Source of the DNA: Apteryx mantelli
Taxonomy: Eukaryota; Chordata; Aves; Apterygiformes; Apterygidae
NCBI RefSeq assembly: GCF_036417845.1
Contig: NC_089994.1
Coordinates: 13,534,001 to 13,598,000, forward strand
Length of the DNA: 64,000 nucleotides
Reading direction: 5' to 3'
Below, in pieces: positions 46,601-60,881 of the stretch. How positions within the stretch are numbered: position 1 is the first letter of the stretch; each line of letters opens with the position of its first letter. The notes beneath the pieces are model-generated. The model was given only the letters and a program-made list of their open reading frames with translations. It made no database searches and was not told where the DNA came from. The position numbers were made by a program, and so were the translations under genes.

Positions 46601-49600
46601 GCACAAAAACTGGAGTATACACGAAATGGACTGCTGCCACCTCTCAGACCACTGGTTCTCTACCCTGCTCTGTAGGAAATTAAATTCTATCATTCTCTTA
46701 ATAATAAAATTTTCAACATTTTAAAATGTTTTGAAATGACAATGATAAATGCACACCCACTGTTTTTTTGCAATTCAGGAGTCTTCTAAATGGTCCTTTT
46801 AACTTTATACAATATTTCACTTAATATGCTGCCTAGCTGTTGAAATTTTGCTGATATATCTGTGTAATTACAATGGTACACACTCAATAGAGACGCAATA
46901 TATCAGTCCAATGTGATTTACAACTGAACACAGGAGTTTACTAGAGCTGGTGTTATTAATGTACATCTATATTAAGGATTATAATGATGCAATGTACTCA
47001 TTTTGGTTATGCAAATTTTTCTAATATAGGCAGAAATTTACTACAGCTTTGCACTCATAGCCCATTACAATGTCTAACTTTTACAGTTCTGGAAAAAAGG
47101 CTAAATTTTGTTTGCTATACTCTCATGAGTTGTCACATTGAGCGAGAAAGTAGAACAGCATTTGGGCCAAAATCCAACATATTGCAACACAATCTGCTGT
47201 TCTGTGTGCATCTCAAATGGCTTTGGAGTTCTTTTAATTCAAAATTCTTTTGGCTTCTTCAGCTTCAGCACAAGTTAATCCTATAATAGAATAACATTCA
47301 TTAAAATTAAGAAAATGTTAGCTACACTGCAACTGTAATTAAAACCAGTCCTTGATGTTATAAGAGCTGTACACTATTTTCAAGACATAATTGATACCCA
47401 TGATGATTTATTCAGTCTATGCACACATTTTGCTAAATCTTTTCAACACTTTACGTTTTTCTTTTGTGAACAGATCATTAAAATGGAGTGATTTCGGCAC
47501 TTTAGATTATACACATTTTATGGCCAATTTCCTTCACGGTTCTGTTATAGAGTATATTAAATGTCTCTTGATTCTGTTTACGCACTGGTTTGAGTTGATA
47601 TGAGCTGTATAATTTTTAAGTGCCATTGATAGCCTCTGCAGAACAATAGTCTATTCCTTGGATGTTTTATATTTGTAAAACAAATCAATACATTTAAACT
47701 ATATTTGGGTTCTAGTCAGTACAGTAGTTGTTGCTTTAACATTTTTGATCCATCACATCAGTGTTAAAAGAAAACAAGTATGAAGTCTCCCTCATGATTT
47801 ACTTTTCAAATATAATTGAATTCTACAGGCAAGTGCATTAATCATGGTTGGTTATTTAATAAAAGTTTTCAAATTTGTGAAATACTTTTTGAAGCTAATG
47901 TTACCATCCTGTTTTTCTTAAAAATGATTATTAACAGCCAGTTTGGATGAGGCTACTAAAGCAGTTGGTTTTTATCCTCAAGCTAGAGAGAAGTGGGTCA
48001 TCTGGTCTCTTGATTTTCTCTAGCATTTGTCTGATATGTAATCTCCAGAGAATCCAAGTCAGACTAGAACACACAATTCTTGCTGAAATGATTATATTAG
48101 TTAAAGTTTGTTTTCATGCAGTATTTTTCAATATCTTTGCGTGCAGGCACTTCTGTTAGTATTTTTTCCCATAAGAAAAATGATGCTGCTAGAAAATCTT
48201 CAAGTTTAGACAAAGAAATAATACTTTCTCATTTTGTTTCGACATTCAAGGACCTTCTGCTCCTGAATTCAGACTCCTCATCACAGGCAGAGCTATGCAA
48301 GCGTGGCAGGGAAAAGATGCAGTGGGTTCAGAGCAGACTGGTTGGTACATGGTCTCTATATGGACAGCCTCTTCTTGATTTGAAGAACTGGTTGGGTTTA
48401 TGGCCAGACTTCACAAACTCTTTCATGAGAAGATAAACTTTGTCTTCAGAGAGAAAAGCTCATAGAAACTCAGTGAGCATGTGCTTTTATTTTTTTTCCT
48501 CTGATTTTTTCTTTCCCATAACTTCCTAGTGATCTGAGCAGTGATCCAATCCCGAGACAACTGAGATGGCTTTCCAGGTAATCTACTGAAGTTCTCATTC
48601 TGGTCTCACCTGTGCTTTGTCTATGTTAGAGAGCACAACTGGTGAGTCTTCTTTGGTTTGCCTTGCACTGGAGCCAAAGGAAACATTCACTCTTTATCTA
48701 ATACGGTGGTGCTGTGCAAAAGGAAAAAGAAATATCCGTATAACAAGAATAATGGCTAAATACATGCAGATTGATCAGTGTGGCCGAGAGCTGTGATTCT
48801 GGAGAAGGAAAGGATAGGTGGGCAAAATTATCTAGTTCAGCTCTCTCTTTCTAGTAATAAAATTATTTATTACTAGAAAATGCATTTAAATCTCTTGCAT
48901 CAGTATTAACTTTATTCAAAGGAACAAAACTTGCTCAACAAGCTTGTAAACGTGGGTAGGAATGATGATCGTTTCCAAAAATATGCTTGTATTGTCAATT
49001 TTCCAAGACCTGAGTCTCCTAGTGCCAAAACTGTGTATTGCTGTGTGCCTGTGGCCATAATTTTTTATGTATGAGAAGGTAATAGATTGTGCTTCTAATA
49101 GGAAAAAAAGAAATTTAATATTAAATGGTTCTCCAGTTTAATTAAAAATGTAATTATTAAAGTGACTTGCACACAACTGGATTGAGAATTCAGATGGTCT
49201 GAGAAGAAAAGTTCATAGATATGTTGCACGTCCCATCCTCTGTTCGGACATGAGATCCTTGCCGAGCAGTGGTGGTACCACACTGGAACCTGTGCCAGGT
49301 TACAGCAATAATTGCAAGCCCCCCAGGATCCAAGCTCAGAAATTTTTGTATGTTCTCAGGAGACAAAGATGAGTGATCATCAAAGGCAGAGGAACACAGC
49401 ATGACTGTCATAAGCCTGAAGTTACAACTTAGACATGCAATAGAAAATATCATTGGTACCTCTCCAGTGCATAGCCTGTAGTAATTAAAAACTTGATCCC
49501 TGCTGTTTTATCATCTCATTAGCAATGGGGGCACAAGACTTTTATCCTTGTTTGTCAGGAATCAAACATACCAGAGGAACTCTGATTATAAATTGATGAA

Positions 49601-49970
49601 AGTAAAGTTAAACTTTTAAATAAGAACAGTTTCAGTTCACAATATTTTTTGAGCTGACTAAAGTGATCTGTTTTCAGGAAAAAATAATATCGAAGTCCAG
49701 CACAGATAGTAGGGGTCACTGCTAGGAACAAGACATGAAACAGCATTTGAAAAAGTGCACATACAAAATACACTGGATGAGAAGTAAACGTAAGCCCTTT
49801 CTGAAAGTGCTAATACCACAGGTTTCAAACTTTTGACTAAATTTAAGTCGTCAAACCTTTCAATAATCTCAAGTTTGTGATGGTTTTCATTGCGCAAAGT
49901 TATCAGAGAGTTATTGTTATCACGTCAGTGAATCCAGTGTGCTATTTTGTTTCCATTAATGATGAATTCT
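43695..49970. other. Intergenic, mid-section
   Basis: No coding exon recognised. A GC-rich patch at 44780-45240 gives a 145-codon chance frame. A hairpin lies at 45467-45506. The region 46980-47760 is AT-rich, free of recognisable repeats and looks unique. Confidence 0.5.
45467..45506. repeat. Short hairpin-forming inverted repeat
   Basis: Perfect 7-bp stem TGCCGCA (45479-45485) and TGCGGCA (45495-45501) around a 9-nt loop, extended by TTAGC (45467-45471) and GCTAA (45502-45506) after an asymmetric internal bulge of seven bases. Confidence 0.6.
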
Positions 49971-50059
49971 ATTAATATCAGTAGTAGTGGCTTCCCCTTT
50001 AAACCCTTTGCCAACAGCCAGTCCAGCATTTGTTTCAACAATACATGATTATGGTATAA

Positions 50060-50135
50060 ATGAAAACCCGTTGAAATCAATGCAAAGAATCTTATTTACT
50101 TTGGTAGGTTTTGGACCAGTCCCTTTAAAGAGAAT
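50060..50135. repeat. Old sauropsid palindromic interspersed repeat (remnant)
   Basis: CCCGTTGAAATCAATGCAAA followed by ATTTACTTTGGTAGGTTTTG and GACCAGTCCC matches, with decay, a repeat string common in turtle and crocodilian genomes in which TTGAAATCAATGG and its inverse precede GGATCAGGCCC. I cannot name the family. Confidence 0.45.
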
Positions 50136-53100
50136 TCTTCAGGGAATTCCAGGATGGTTGCAGGTTCCCAGAAATATTGTCACTGTGTTGCATTTTAATA
50201 AATCTCTGATCTGAGCAGTGGTATCAGCATTGAACTGGGCAGAGGCAAATTTGGTGGGAGAGAACTGACAGTAACATTCTTTTATTTTGTTTGATACCAT
50301 CTGAAATCACTTTTCCCCCCCTTTTCTTCCCCCATGAATCTCTCTTTCTCCTTCCCTTTCTTCTTCTTCTTCTCAAGATCTGTGACTTTCCAGTTGGAGG
50401 TCTAACAGGCTAACATACCTGAACCACTGTGATGATTTTATTAACAAGTTTTTTATCCCAATGAAAAAGCTGGATGTGTATCTTTTCACAGTGAGTAGGA
50501 AGTCACCCTTCATGTTTTGGGTCTCTATAAGAAAGGATATTGTTCATTATTTCAGAGCAATGGTGAATCAAAAGTAAAGGATCTGAATAATTTTTTTCTT
50601 TCAACCTAGCAAAAGACAAGTCCTTTAAGCCAAGAAGACTAATCAAGAACTCAGGGACTTTTTTCATGTGAAAAAGACAAGCAATGAAAAACAAAGCAAA
50701 AATGATGATACAGTAACTCATTATTTTACTGTGATTACTTTATTAGAAATAAAGTTATCAGATTCAGCAGAATTCATTATGTCTGCGCGAATGATCCATC
50801 AAAGACAGAAGAGAATTACGTGATGAACTAGCTTCTTTCACAGAAAACTGCATCTTTAAAATATGGTTTCTATAGCAGATAAGTGAGATGGTTGCTTAAA
50901 CAACCTCTCATCAGTGTAAAATTTCAGAATTATTGAAAGTGAAAAACAAAGAACTAAGTTTATTTTCTGAAAAGTTACAGTGAAGAATTTATTTTTCCTA
51001 GTCTAGATGGAAAAATATCTTTTAAATTTTGACATTTAATTAAACTGAAGAGGATCAAACAGAAAAATGATAGAAGAATCTGTTTCATAACTGAGCCTAA
51101 TTGGCTTATTGAACTCATTGTCACCATATAAACTGTGGAGGCAAGAACTTAATGGGAAAGAATTAGATACTTCACAAAAAGTTTTGTGAAATTATAATAC
51201 CTATTTTTAAAAATTGCAACTTTGGAAGGGCTTTATACTTCAGCAGCTTTATACTTCAGCGCCTAAGTCAAGCTCAAACTGTTGTGGCTTGGGGAGAAAA
51301 GTTTCCCCACAGGCAGATTACCCCGGGTTACTAAGTGAAGCATTCCTTTCACCTCCGCTCCAGCATCTGCTACTAGCTCCTCTTAAAGGCAGGATGCTGG
51401 GCTAACTACCCCACTAGTCTGATCAAGTATGGAATTTTGACTACGTGTCTAAATGAAAACAGAACGCAACAAATTTTCTTTCTTTACGAGGATGTGTAGT
51501 CAGGACTGTATCGCTCCCAAATGGACAAAGGAATAAAAGGAAACATATTACAATCAAAAGATATTTACACTGATCCCTGAAAACATATTTAAGAACTTAT
51601 GTTAAAAGCTTGAAGACAATGAACCTACATAGGTGGATAGATAATAATACAGGACTGATGTTTGTATTACTAAAGCAAAAGCCAAAATAATTTTTCTTAA
51701 GTATTAACTATCTGTATACAGATGTTTTCCCATGACACATGACAAATTTGAGATCTGCATGCTTTCTGCTAGCACAATGTAACATTATTCCTAGTGAAAT
51801 ACAAATTACGGTGCTTTTACATTATACAGTCACCCAAACAGAAAATATTTTATTTTCTACCTACATGCATCTAAAAATGATCTAAGATATAAATAATTTT
51901 TCATATATTACTAACAATCTGCTGCATAGAATTCTAATACTAAATCTTGGTCTTCCTGATTTTCAGATTGAAAAGAAATAGTAGAGAGAAAAAAGCAAAT
52001 GAGAGTCTTCCACCAAGACACTTTGAATCCTCAAACTGAAAACACAGATACCCCAGCCTGAGTTAATGGGCCAGCATGACATTGCCAGAATCTCCTTTCT
52101 TCAGCCTCAAACCCTTTAAATTAACAACAGTCGAGGAATGCATCGTGGTATGTATGCTGTAACTAAAATGGTCTGACAAGATTGCCATTCATTTCTTCGT
52201 TTAACTTTTCATTATGTTCAGTATTAGTATGAACGATTCATTGCACTGGATTTGTTCTCAGGTCTACGTGAGGGAAGCATTGTCAGAAGAAGGAATATGA
52301 AGCCTGTTTATTCACGTATGCCATTTTTTTAGGGTGGCTAGTAATCTTGTGTTAGACTGAGTGGTTTGCTTCATTAACTTTCCATTTGCTTTCCCAGGAT
52401 GATAAGAATAGGATGTGTACATCTGTTAGGGGTTTCTTAAACAAAATATCAAATGACAAACTATTTCCACTGCATCCCTTTCTTTAACCCATTAATCCAT
52501 TAAATATTATCCAAAGAGAGCAATGAAGAAAAGTATTATTTTATATGCATATGTTTTGTGTTCAGGGCTATGTGCTTTGAACACAGGATGGTCAAATGAA
52601 AGGCACACGCAAAAAAGGGACATCAGCTAAATAGTCCAGATCCCCTCCAAATGCACTCTAAAGCTCAAGAGAGAAGGGCAGAGGAATTAATTCTCTAGTC
52701 TTTAATTTTTTTCTCTCCATCATTTTCACAGGAGCTTGCATGATACATGGGTTATTTTTTCCTGCTGGTCCTTCCACTTCTAAACGAACCCTGTTTTCCC
52801 ACAAACTCTATTCAGATGTATGTAGCTTGAAAGCTAGCACTTCATGAGAGTAGAGGAATAGATCTTCTGCAGAAGTCATGGAGTAACAGGATTTGAGAGA
52901 AAAGAGGGTCTTAAAGCAGTACAGTGAGTGGCTGGCTTCCATGAAGCTTTCAGAAATACAAAATCACTGCCAAGTTTACCAGACACTGGAGTACAAGGTA
53001 GCAGTAATTGCATCAACATCCTTTTCAACACTCAGAAATCAGAGGTAGAACCACTCTCAGCAGAGACAGAGAACAAGCAGTGCTATTGCAAGATGAAGCT

Positions 53101-53415
53101 ATACTTGCTAGCACCACACTCTTTCAGAATATATATATTATCAGTACTGTGGAATTTCCTGCCCCTTTGTCCAATTTGCCATCCAAGGAAAGTTTGGGAT
53201 ATTGTAAGTAGTGGTTACTATGGTTCCCCTTTGACTTCTGCCTGGATAATGCTCTCTGTGCCTGCACTGATCTCCACTGCATTTTTTCCTTATCCAGAAA
53301 CTGAAGTTAGTGCACATGGGAAAACATGCAAATGGTTTTCATCAAATTAGTAAAATGAATTGTTTAGTTAGGCAAGATTCAGTGTGAAAGAAGGAGAAAT
53401 GGCCCATTACAGTAA
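50136..53415. other. Intergenic
   Basis: No exon recognised. Contains the interspersed-repeat tail at 51229-51420 and a 140-codon frame at 52928-53350 with no family motif. Confidence 0.5.
51229..51420 (+). mobile_element. CR1/SINE-like repeat 3' end with 16-bp tandem duplication
   Basis: AGGCAGGATGCTGGGCTAAC followed by CTAGTCTGATCAAGTATGGA is a decayed form of the tail GGATACTGGGCTAGATGGAC…GTCTGACCCAGTATGG found in many sauropsid retroposons. At its upstream edge CTTTATACTTCAGCAG is duplicated in tandem (51230-51261, second copy slightly changed). Confidence 0.5.
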
Positions 53416-53417
53416 TA

Positions 53418-53492
53418 CTCTGAACTGGTGTAAATTGCAACTGGTCAATGGAAATAGTGAAAGAGCAGTTTGCATCTGCTGAATATCTTGCC
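53418..53492. repeat. Old sauropsid palindromic interspersed repeat (remnant)
   Basis: CTGGTGTAAATTGCAACTGG, TCAATGGAAATAGTG and CATCTGCTGAATATCTTGCC follow the order of a repeat whose intact copies read GGTGTAAAT…TCAATGGAG…ACACCAGCTGAGGATCTGGCC. Family name unknown to me. Confidence 0.45.
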
Positions 53493-54529
53493 TTCTGTAT
53501 TCAGCCATTAATGTCCACACCAACGTCATTTTAAACCATTTTAACAGTAATATTTATTTTACAAGCTAAAATGCACTACAACCAGCATTTTAATATGAAT
53601 TTTTAGGATATATAGTTATAGATATGCTGCTTTTTCCAAGTGATATAAATGATAGATCAACTCAGCAAATCAATACATTTTCAGTGACAATAAAACAAGA
53701 GGTTGTAATTATATACTGCTAATCTGCTAGTACAAAAATATTTGTCTAGTTCATTCAAATTTGCATGGATATACCAGGTATCTGCATTTAGCCCCAAATC
53801 ATTCAGAAGCAGACCAGCTTAAATCAGTCCATCATCCCAATACATTTTCCTATTAGAAGGGAATTCTAGTTAAATGATACTCTATTGCTGAATGAAATAG
53901 ATATTTATAACCAATTTTACAAGTATCAAACTATATTGTTTAAAAAAAAAAGGAACTTGTACAGAACTCGTACATTTTAGATTTTCCAACAATGCAAGCC
54001 CGATGCATCATTATGGCTTGCACAGAATAGTAGGTTTGCATCTATAATATCTCTTCACCATGGCTACAAATGAGTTACTTGTCCACTACCCCCTTTTTTG
54101 TATGACCTAATTCCTCACCATGCATTCATTTTCCAAAAGGACAGTCCAGTGATATAAAAGAAATATCATAATAGCATTAGAATAAATAGACCATGCAGAA
54201 ATATGGTAATTGCAACACAGCAAATAGGATATGTAATAAAGAAACCACAAGATTCCCTCAAAGAATTATTAGAACTTTCTAATTCCCTAATTTACCCAGA
54301 TGTAACTGGATAAATGACCGAAAAAGCAAGTTTCATTTCCAAATGGAACACAATATAACAATAATATTGAGTTCTCCAGTCTGCCACAAATACATCTGAA
54401 AATTTTTGTTGTGTGTCAGATAAATCAGAGTATTCTGAAACTACATATCCAATCTTTTTGTTTGTGGTTTTACAACTAGTAGGGAACTTACTACACCCTT
54501 TGTTTTCAATATGGTGTAAAATCCTTGTG

Positions 54530-54625
54530 GATAACTCTCAGAGATGTTGAGCACCCACAGTTGCAGCTGACTTCATTTGAAATTGCAATGATCTACACCT
54601 GTGGAAAATGGGCTCACACTCAATA
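54530..54625. repeat. Old sauropsid palindromic interspersed repeat (remnant)
   Basis: GTTGAGCACCCACAGTTGCA, then GACTTCATTTGAAATTG, then ACACCTGTGGAAAATGGGC resembles the turtle/crocodilian repeat GAGCACCCACAGCTCCCATT…TCTGAAAATCAGGCC in decayed form. Confidence 0.45.
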
Positions 54626-57600
54626 AATTAGGTAAAAACTTCAAAATGCAGAAAACAGTTTGTCCTTAATTGCATCATCATTTGGTCTTAACAAAATTAA
54701 GCTAACAAAGATCTCAAGGGTCTTTAAAAAGAAAATAAAGGGAAAACAACTACTGGAAGGACACACTCAACTGTACTGCCTAAGCACCATCTCTTATTGC
54801 TAGGTATGGGTAGCCTCCTTATAGTGATTGCATCTTCTGATGTGTAGCTGTACAAAGAAAGAGTAAAATGGTACTGCTACTCTGAATGGTGGATTCTTCT
54901 CAGGTAGTATTTGATATTGCTACTTTGATTGTACAAGATTCAAAGAGCAACTGCATACAGATGTTATAGACAACTGCTTATATGCTCCATCTGCTCCAAG
55001 ACACTCTTCACGTCTCCAAAACACTCTCAAACTGTATTTGGTTAAAATAACTAAATTAAAATTCATAGCAGTGCTTCTAAAGTATACTTAACCTGAAGTT
55101 TGTTATTTCTAGTTTAGCCAGACTACCTTCTAAGAAAAATTGCATAGGCCAAATACTAAGGAAGGACAAAGCACATACCGCTTGCCCTGAGATTCAGAAT
55201 GCTGCGAGTTTCTCACCAGAGACCGGCATATGCACCATGCAAGATCCTGTGCACGGCAGCGCGGCGCTGGCAGTATTAGGCAGACTTACAGTCCAGTTAC
55301 TATGGTCGCAGCAATGGAAGACCTTGGAAATCAAGAATGTTACAAAGACTCTTGTCAGGATGTCTAATACTCAGAGAACTACACCCAAGAATAGCATATG
55401 CTCATTCCTAACTACGCACAGCCCTCTGGACAGAGAGGCTGCACTGATGGCCTGTACTCCTGCCCAGGGCCATAAGCTATGAGAGGACAAAACCATTTAG
55501 AATCCTGAAGACCCTGGAGATACCTGCTAGAGTCTGAGAACCAAAGTAATGCCAGGGTTTTCAAGCTTCCAAGTAGTTTTGTTCACCATCCACCAACACT
55601 GCAGAAGGAAGCAGGACAAGGATGTACAGATTAAACCATGCAAAATCTCAATTCATTCTTGATACACATCCACATTGAGATGAGCACTGCATTTGTCCTC
55701 TTCCTTGGGGCATCAACAAAAAGCCTCATTGGCCCATCTTAAACCAGGGATTTCAAAGCTGCCTACAGCACTTGGAGGCCTGCTGAGCTCTCTCTATAAG
55801 CCATGTAAGGTTTTTCAAGAGGATTGCTCCCTGAATTGTTTTTTTTCTTTTCACTACCCGACAAGTGGTCCAGATTAAGTCTTGAGTGCTTCCTGCAACT
55901 ATGGAATGACTGCAAAAATAAAACAGATCTTAAACAGGGTGAGTATTAGGTCAAGTCTATCTGTTGTAGCCACCGTCTGTACAGAGTTTAGACCAAAATC
56001 TGGAGTACAGATCTCTTTCTATAAACAAACTATAAACATTGTCAAGGAGGAACTAAAGAAACCTCATAAAAACATATATGCACCAGCAAACATATAAATC
56101 AGGCCTACGGTACAGCAGGTCAAACAAATAGCTATTATTGCCATTCTCTTTTGGCAGTGCTACTATTTAAAATATCTCTTTCTTCTGAGATGAGGTGAAA
56201 CACTTCATTCCCAGGCACAGAAGGAGAACTTCAGAGATAAATATGTTTCTGACTCACTGAAATCAAAGCTGGCCCTGTGGTTAAAATTGGTGATAAAAAA
56301 AAAAAAAAGGAAAGAAAAAGAAAACTGCTCCACTTCACTATTAGTGGAAAAGAAACTTCAGCAAAGATGGTGTGAAAAAGGAAAGATAAAGATTGCTCAC
56401 CCCCGACCAGCTCTTAGGATCTTATCATTAATATAACATTTAACAGACAGCTGTCTCAAGCGTGAACCAGCCATTCCTCCTCTTGAAGGGACTTTTTGCT
56501 TAGCCACACATAAAAATACCTTCTCTTCAAGACAGACATTGCACAAAATGAATCATAAATTCAGTTAAAAAGTCACTAAGATGCAACATGCAACCAGACT
56601 ACATAGGATGTTAAAATACAATCTTTCCTTGTATTTACCTCTGTCACTCATGCCCAGTGACCTGATCTAAAGTCTGTTAAGTCAATCGAGTGCACCAGCT
56701 GTCCACTTGCAAGAGGGAAGGTTGCCTCTGAAAAACGAGAGTTGCGTCCCTGCTGATGAGATTCCACAGACCCCATGGCAGGGAAGGACGCCCCGGTGGC
56801 ACACTCTTCATGCCTCCCTCCTCAGGTCCTGGCAGAGAGGCTTCTGTACCTGTATTCCCTCTCCTCTCCAATGGAAAACCCCATCAGATAAATTTGGGAG
56901 ATGGAGAAAATTCATTTTCCAGAGAAGGAATCCCTTTTGTTATGTAAGAGCCATCCTACCCAAAAGAGATGCAATTCATATAGCTGCTCAAATGAAATTA
57001 TTGCATTTTGGATTGTTTGCATCACTGCATAGTATTTATTACACACATAAAAAGTAAGTTAGAAGAAAATTATTTAGGTCAAACTCAAGCACTTAAAAAT
57101 AAGGAAATGCCAGGAGTGAAGTTGCTCATGAAACAGTATTAGCTTCCTGCTGCTTATATGTTATTATTGCTTATACATTACATAATTGCTTTTTTTTTCC
57201 AGAGAACCCGTGCCTCATTCACTACACAGAATAGCCAGATCGGTGTTGCTGAGTGCTTCCCTTTGCCTCCGGAGCTCAGTGTGTACCTCCCTACCTTACG
57301 TGCAGTACAGTAACAACTGGCTTTGAGACAGAATTATTGATTTCCTAATGGACCTTTCTGTGGCACTTATCACTAAAGTATCAGTATTTTAAAAACATAA
57401 CTTACCCTTTCAGGCTCTGTGAAGACAAATGACAGAATTATAGCCACTTTTTTTGATGGCTTTTTTTAATACAAAAACACAACAAATTTATACTTTATCT
57501 TATTCTCAGAAATGACTGAGGCAGTCAGCTGAGATCACACATTTCAGGGAAAATGGATATAGTTTGACAGAACTATGAGCAACTCAAATGTTTCTCATAA

Positions 57601-60600
57601 TAGGAAGCAATGGGCAACCTGCTTAACAAACAGTGCAACCGGCTTCAGTTACTATTTTGTGCAGGAAATGTATGCTTCCTCTTGCAAAAAGCATAAGGGA
57701 TAATGGTCATGCCCTTTCCTCCAGCCCCAAAGAATTTATGGGCTAACGCAGACAAACAGAATACAAAGTTTATCAGAAGTCAGGGAGACATTATTCATCA
57801 TAGGAACAGTATAATAGGCTTTTCCTGAAAAGGGGTTTAAAGAAGGAATTTAAGATGTCTGTCATATTTGGCATATGCAAGAATGTATATACACCTTATG
57901 CAAACACTGCTGGAGTAAATGTAAGTTTTTTGATGAATGTTGAATCTGGCCCAGAGGGAAGAGTTAGAAGAGAGAATGGATAGGAGATGTTGGGTGAAAC
58001 ACGCATTGGGGAAAGTAGCCAAATTTATTTGCAGTTGCTCTGCATTAATTGGCTGGTATAAGCAGAAAAAGAACTTCTCGGGGACAAGTGGTATACATCT
58101 GCTTTATTCTGGGATATGGACTCAAAAGGGTCGATCCAGTAGTGCTGCTTTAGGGAAATGAATAACAACGGATCGAATAAAATAGATGCTTCCAATTTAT
58201 TACCCCATGTTTATGTAGTTTGTATTTTAAAAATATCTACTCCCTTTATATGCAGAACATTTCCACAAACTGCACTGAAATTCTCAGCTGCTGGTTTCTT
58301 ATCTCATCTGATAACCAAGACAGTTATGGCAGGTAAGCCAAAGTCCGGACTCCAGGCCCACGTTTTAGAAGTCAGCTTCATAGTCATTGCCAGCAGCACC
58401 TAATACTGGAAATGCTTTGCCTTGGCAGGTCCGGAACATTTTCAGCTACTGTAAGACTGTCCATTTGCAAATTTTGACTACAAGGTCTGGCTTTGGTCTG
58501 CGCAAGTGCTAATCCATGCGTGGCTTTCCTTGCTCTTCCCCACTGCGCAAACCCAGTAACCCTGGCTGTTACACAGGTGGGCAGAGCCAAGCGTCTACAT
58601 AGTCCCATGCCCGCACTAGGAGGGGAATAGTAGCCTGCTTTCAGCTAACCAGCCTTACCTCACCTCTTGCAGACGCAGTATCTGGCACGGCAGTTATTTT
58701 GTGTGGATGGATAAAGGCTCCTTGGGCCTTCTGACTACTCCGCACAGGAAGAGTCACACGGAAACCCATGCAATTAAGGTGCTCAAACCTCAGGAGGCCT
58801 CACTTTGCATGGTCAGGCCTGTATTTCCTCACCATCCACTTAAGGGAAAAGGCTGAAAGCTGATTGTGCAAAGGAGACTGAACTATTTTTATATCTGAAA
58901 AAGAGAGCAAAATACATTGAATGTTTTCTCCCTTTGCCACACACGCACACCAAGCAACATGGATTTACATGAGCCTGCACCGCCCAGCTCAGCCAGGCAC
59001 ATTAAGCTATCAGCACATCATCAAACCATCACCAACACTTCCTGCCTGCCTTTTTCCCTGCTTCTTGTTATTTACCCTTTGCCAGGCAGCAGCAACCACA
59101 ATCTGCAGCTTAACAGCTTGCACTACACTGAAAAGAAACCCCTGCACAAAGAAATGTAACCACAAAATTATGTCACTCAGTAGCAATTAGCTTTGTTTTC
59201 AATATATGCAACTTTGGGGCTGGGGAGGAATTAAAATGTGATAGCAATTGAGCAGGGAAGCAGGTGAGTGACTCTGTGGCTTGTACGGGATCTATCACTT
59301 CTCTTGGGATGGCTAAAGTCCATAATTCACTGAAGCCATTGCAAGTCCAAGCACTCTGGCAGACATGGAAAACTACTGATGTATCTGATCTGAAACCACA
59401 GAACAAACAGGAGCAACGTTACCAGCTTTTCCTTCATGCAGTCACTGACATGATTTTTTGAACAGCTATTACGCGTCTGAAAATTGACATATTACTGGTA
59501 GCAGCACAAAAGGCACTCTCTTTCAATAGCTGTTACTCAGCGATCAGTGTCCAACCCTTAATGTTTTCTTTTGTTAAAAAAAAATCACAAAAACTAAAGT
59601 AAACCACAATCTGGTTCTGTGCCAACAATATTAACCAGCTTCTTTCAGAGCCTTTGAAGTTAGCAGGGGGCACCCAATCTTGTGGTGCAAGAAAAGAATG
59701 ATACTTTAAGCGATTCCTTTTCATCCCTTTAACTTAATGAAAGATTAATAGCCTTGTTATTTTTGTTTCTGCCTTATTTTTTATATTCAGGGGGAAAAAA
59801 AAGAATTTTTGGCACTCGTTGAAACTGAAATGCTGTCTATAATGATTTTATGGATCAGTGAAGCACTGAGTTGTTTTGGGTGGTTTTTTTTGCCCTGCCT
59901 GTGAATCCTGTCTTAACAATGCCAGGTGCAAATGAAGTTACAAACTGTAAGTCGAAAAAAATAGCCATGCATATACTTTTGGAGAGTAGGAGGAAGAAGG
60001 TGGAAGCAAGCTTTTGGTGTGCACAGACCTAAAAGGAAAGTAGTGAGGGGGGGGTTTAGCAAATCTTTTCAGCCAAAGAGCTATGGATTAGTTATAAAAA
60101 TGTAATCCATTTCCTAGCTAAAGAAAGCAGCTTTGCATCACTGCTGGCTGTGAAGATACAATGTGGGTTTTATAACTACTATTTATTTATATATTTTCTA
60201 CCGAAGCCAACAAGCTAGTATTCCTGGCTTCTTGTTGATGTTCAAGGTATAGAAGATAGGTAGCTTTTATTTTGTCTTTCTGTTTTCATTCCATATCTGA
60301 TTTGGGGGGATTTTTTGTAGATCTCACCAGAAAAATACCATTGCAGCCTCTATTGATTTCCTCTGCTTCTCTCTTCTTATTTTCTGGGCTACCTTGTGTG
60401 GTTTATGTGTGCAACACCTTATGAAAGATATAGTGGACCAAGCGAAAAGCATGGTGTAATGTTATGTGACCAGCCATCGTTTCATTTTGCCAGCAAAACA
60501 CCTCCCCTGAGCTTGCACAGCGCTCGTATATGGACGTTTAGTTGCTATTTTTAGTATTATACCTTTTTTTGAGCATGGGTAGGATGAATGTGATGTGGCT

Positions 60601-60880
60601 CATGACAACTGAGCAAGACCCAAAAGTTCTAAAAACCTAAAAGTTCTCTAAATAAATCCATTATAAACACTACTTACAACATGTTTATTAACTTTTGATC
60701 TTGTATTCAAAAGCTCTTTATGCATAATAAACCTAGGGTAGAGTGTGCACATGCACTCCAGCTTAAGTGAGTAAGAAGAAGATTTATTTTTGCTTTCATT
60801 TTAAGTTGTTAATGTTTAACTTAACATTAAGGGCAAGGCAGCCTTACCCCAAGTAGGCCTTCGGATTGTATTCTGGTATA
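54626..60880. other. Intergenic, distal
   Basis: No coding exon, RNA gene or assignable repeat recognised. Contains an A tract at 56297-56309 and several chance open frames. Confidence 0.5.
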
Positions 60881-60881
60881 A

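Noticed and set aside
46655..46680. Second hAT-like string (ACCACTGGTTCTCTACC)
   Set aside because: Only one short terminus-like string, with no partner or target duplication.
52928..53350. 140-codon open frame
   Set aside because: No family similarity or coding-like composition that I can see; likely chance.
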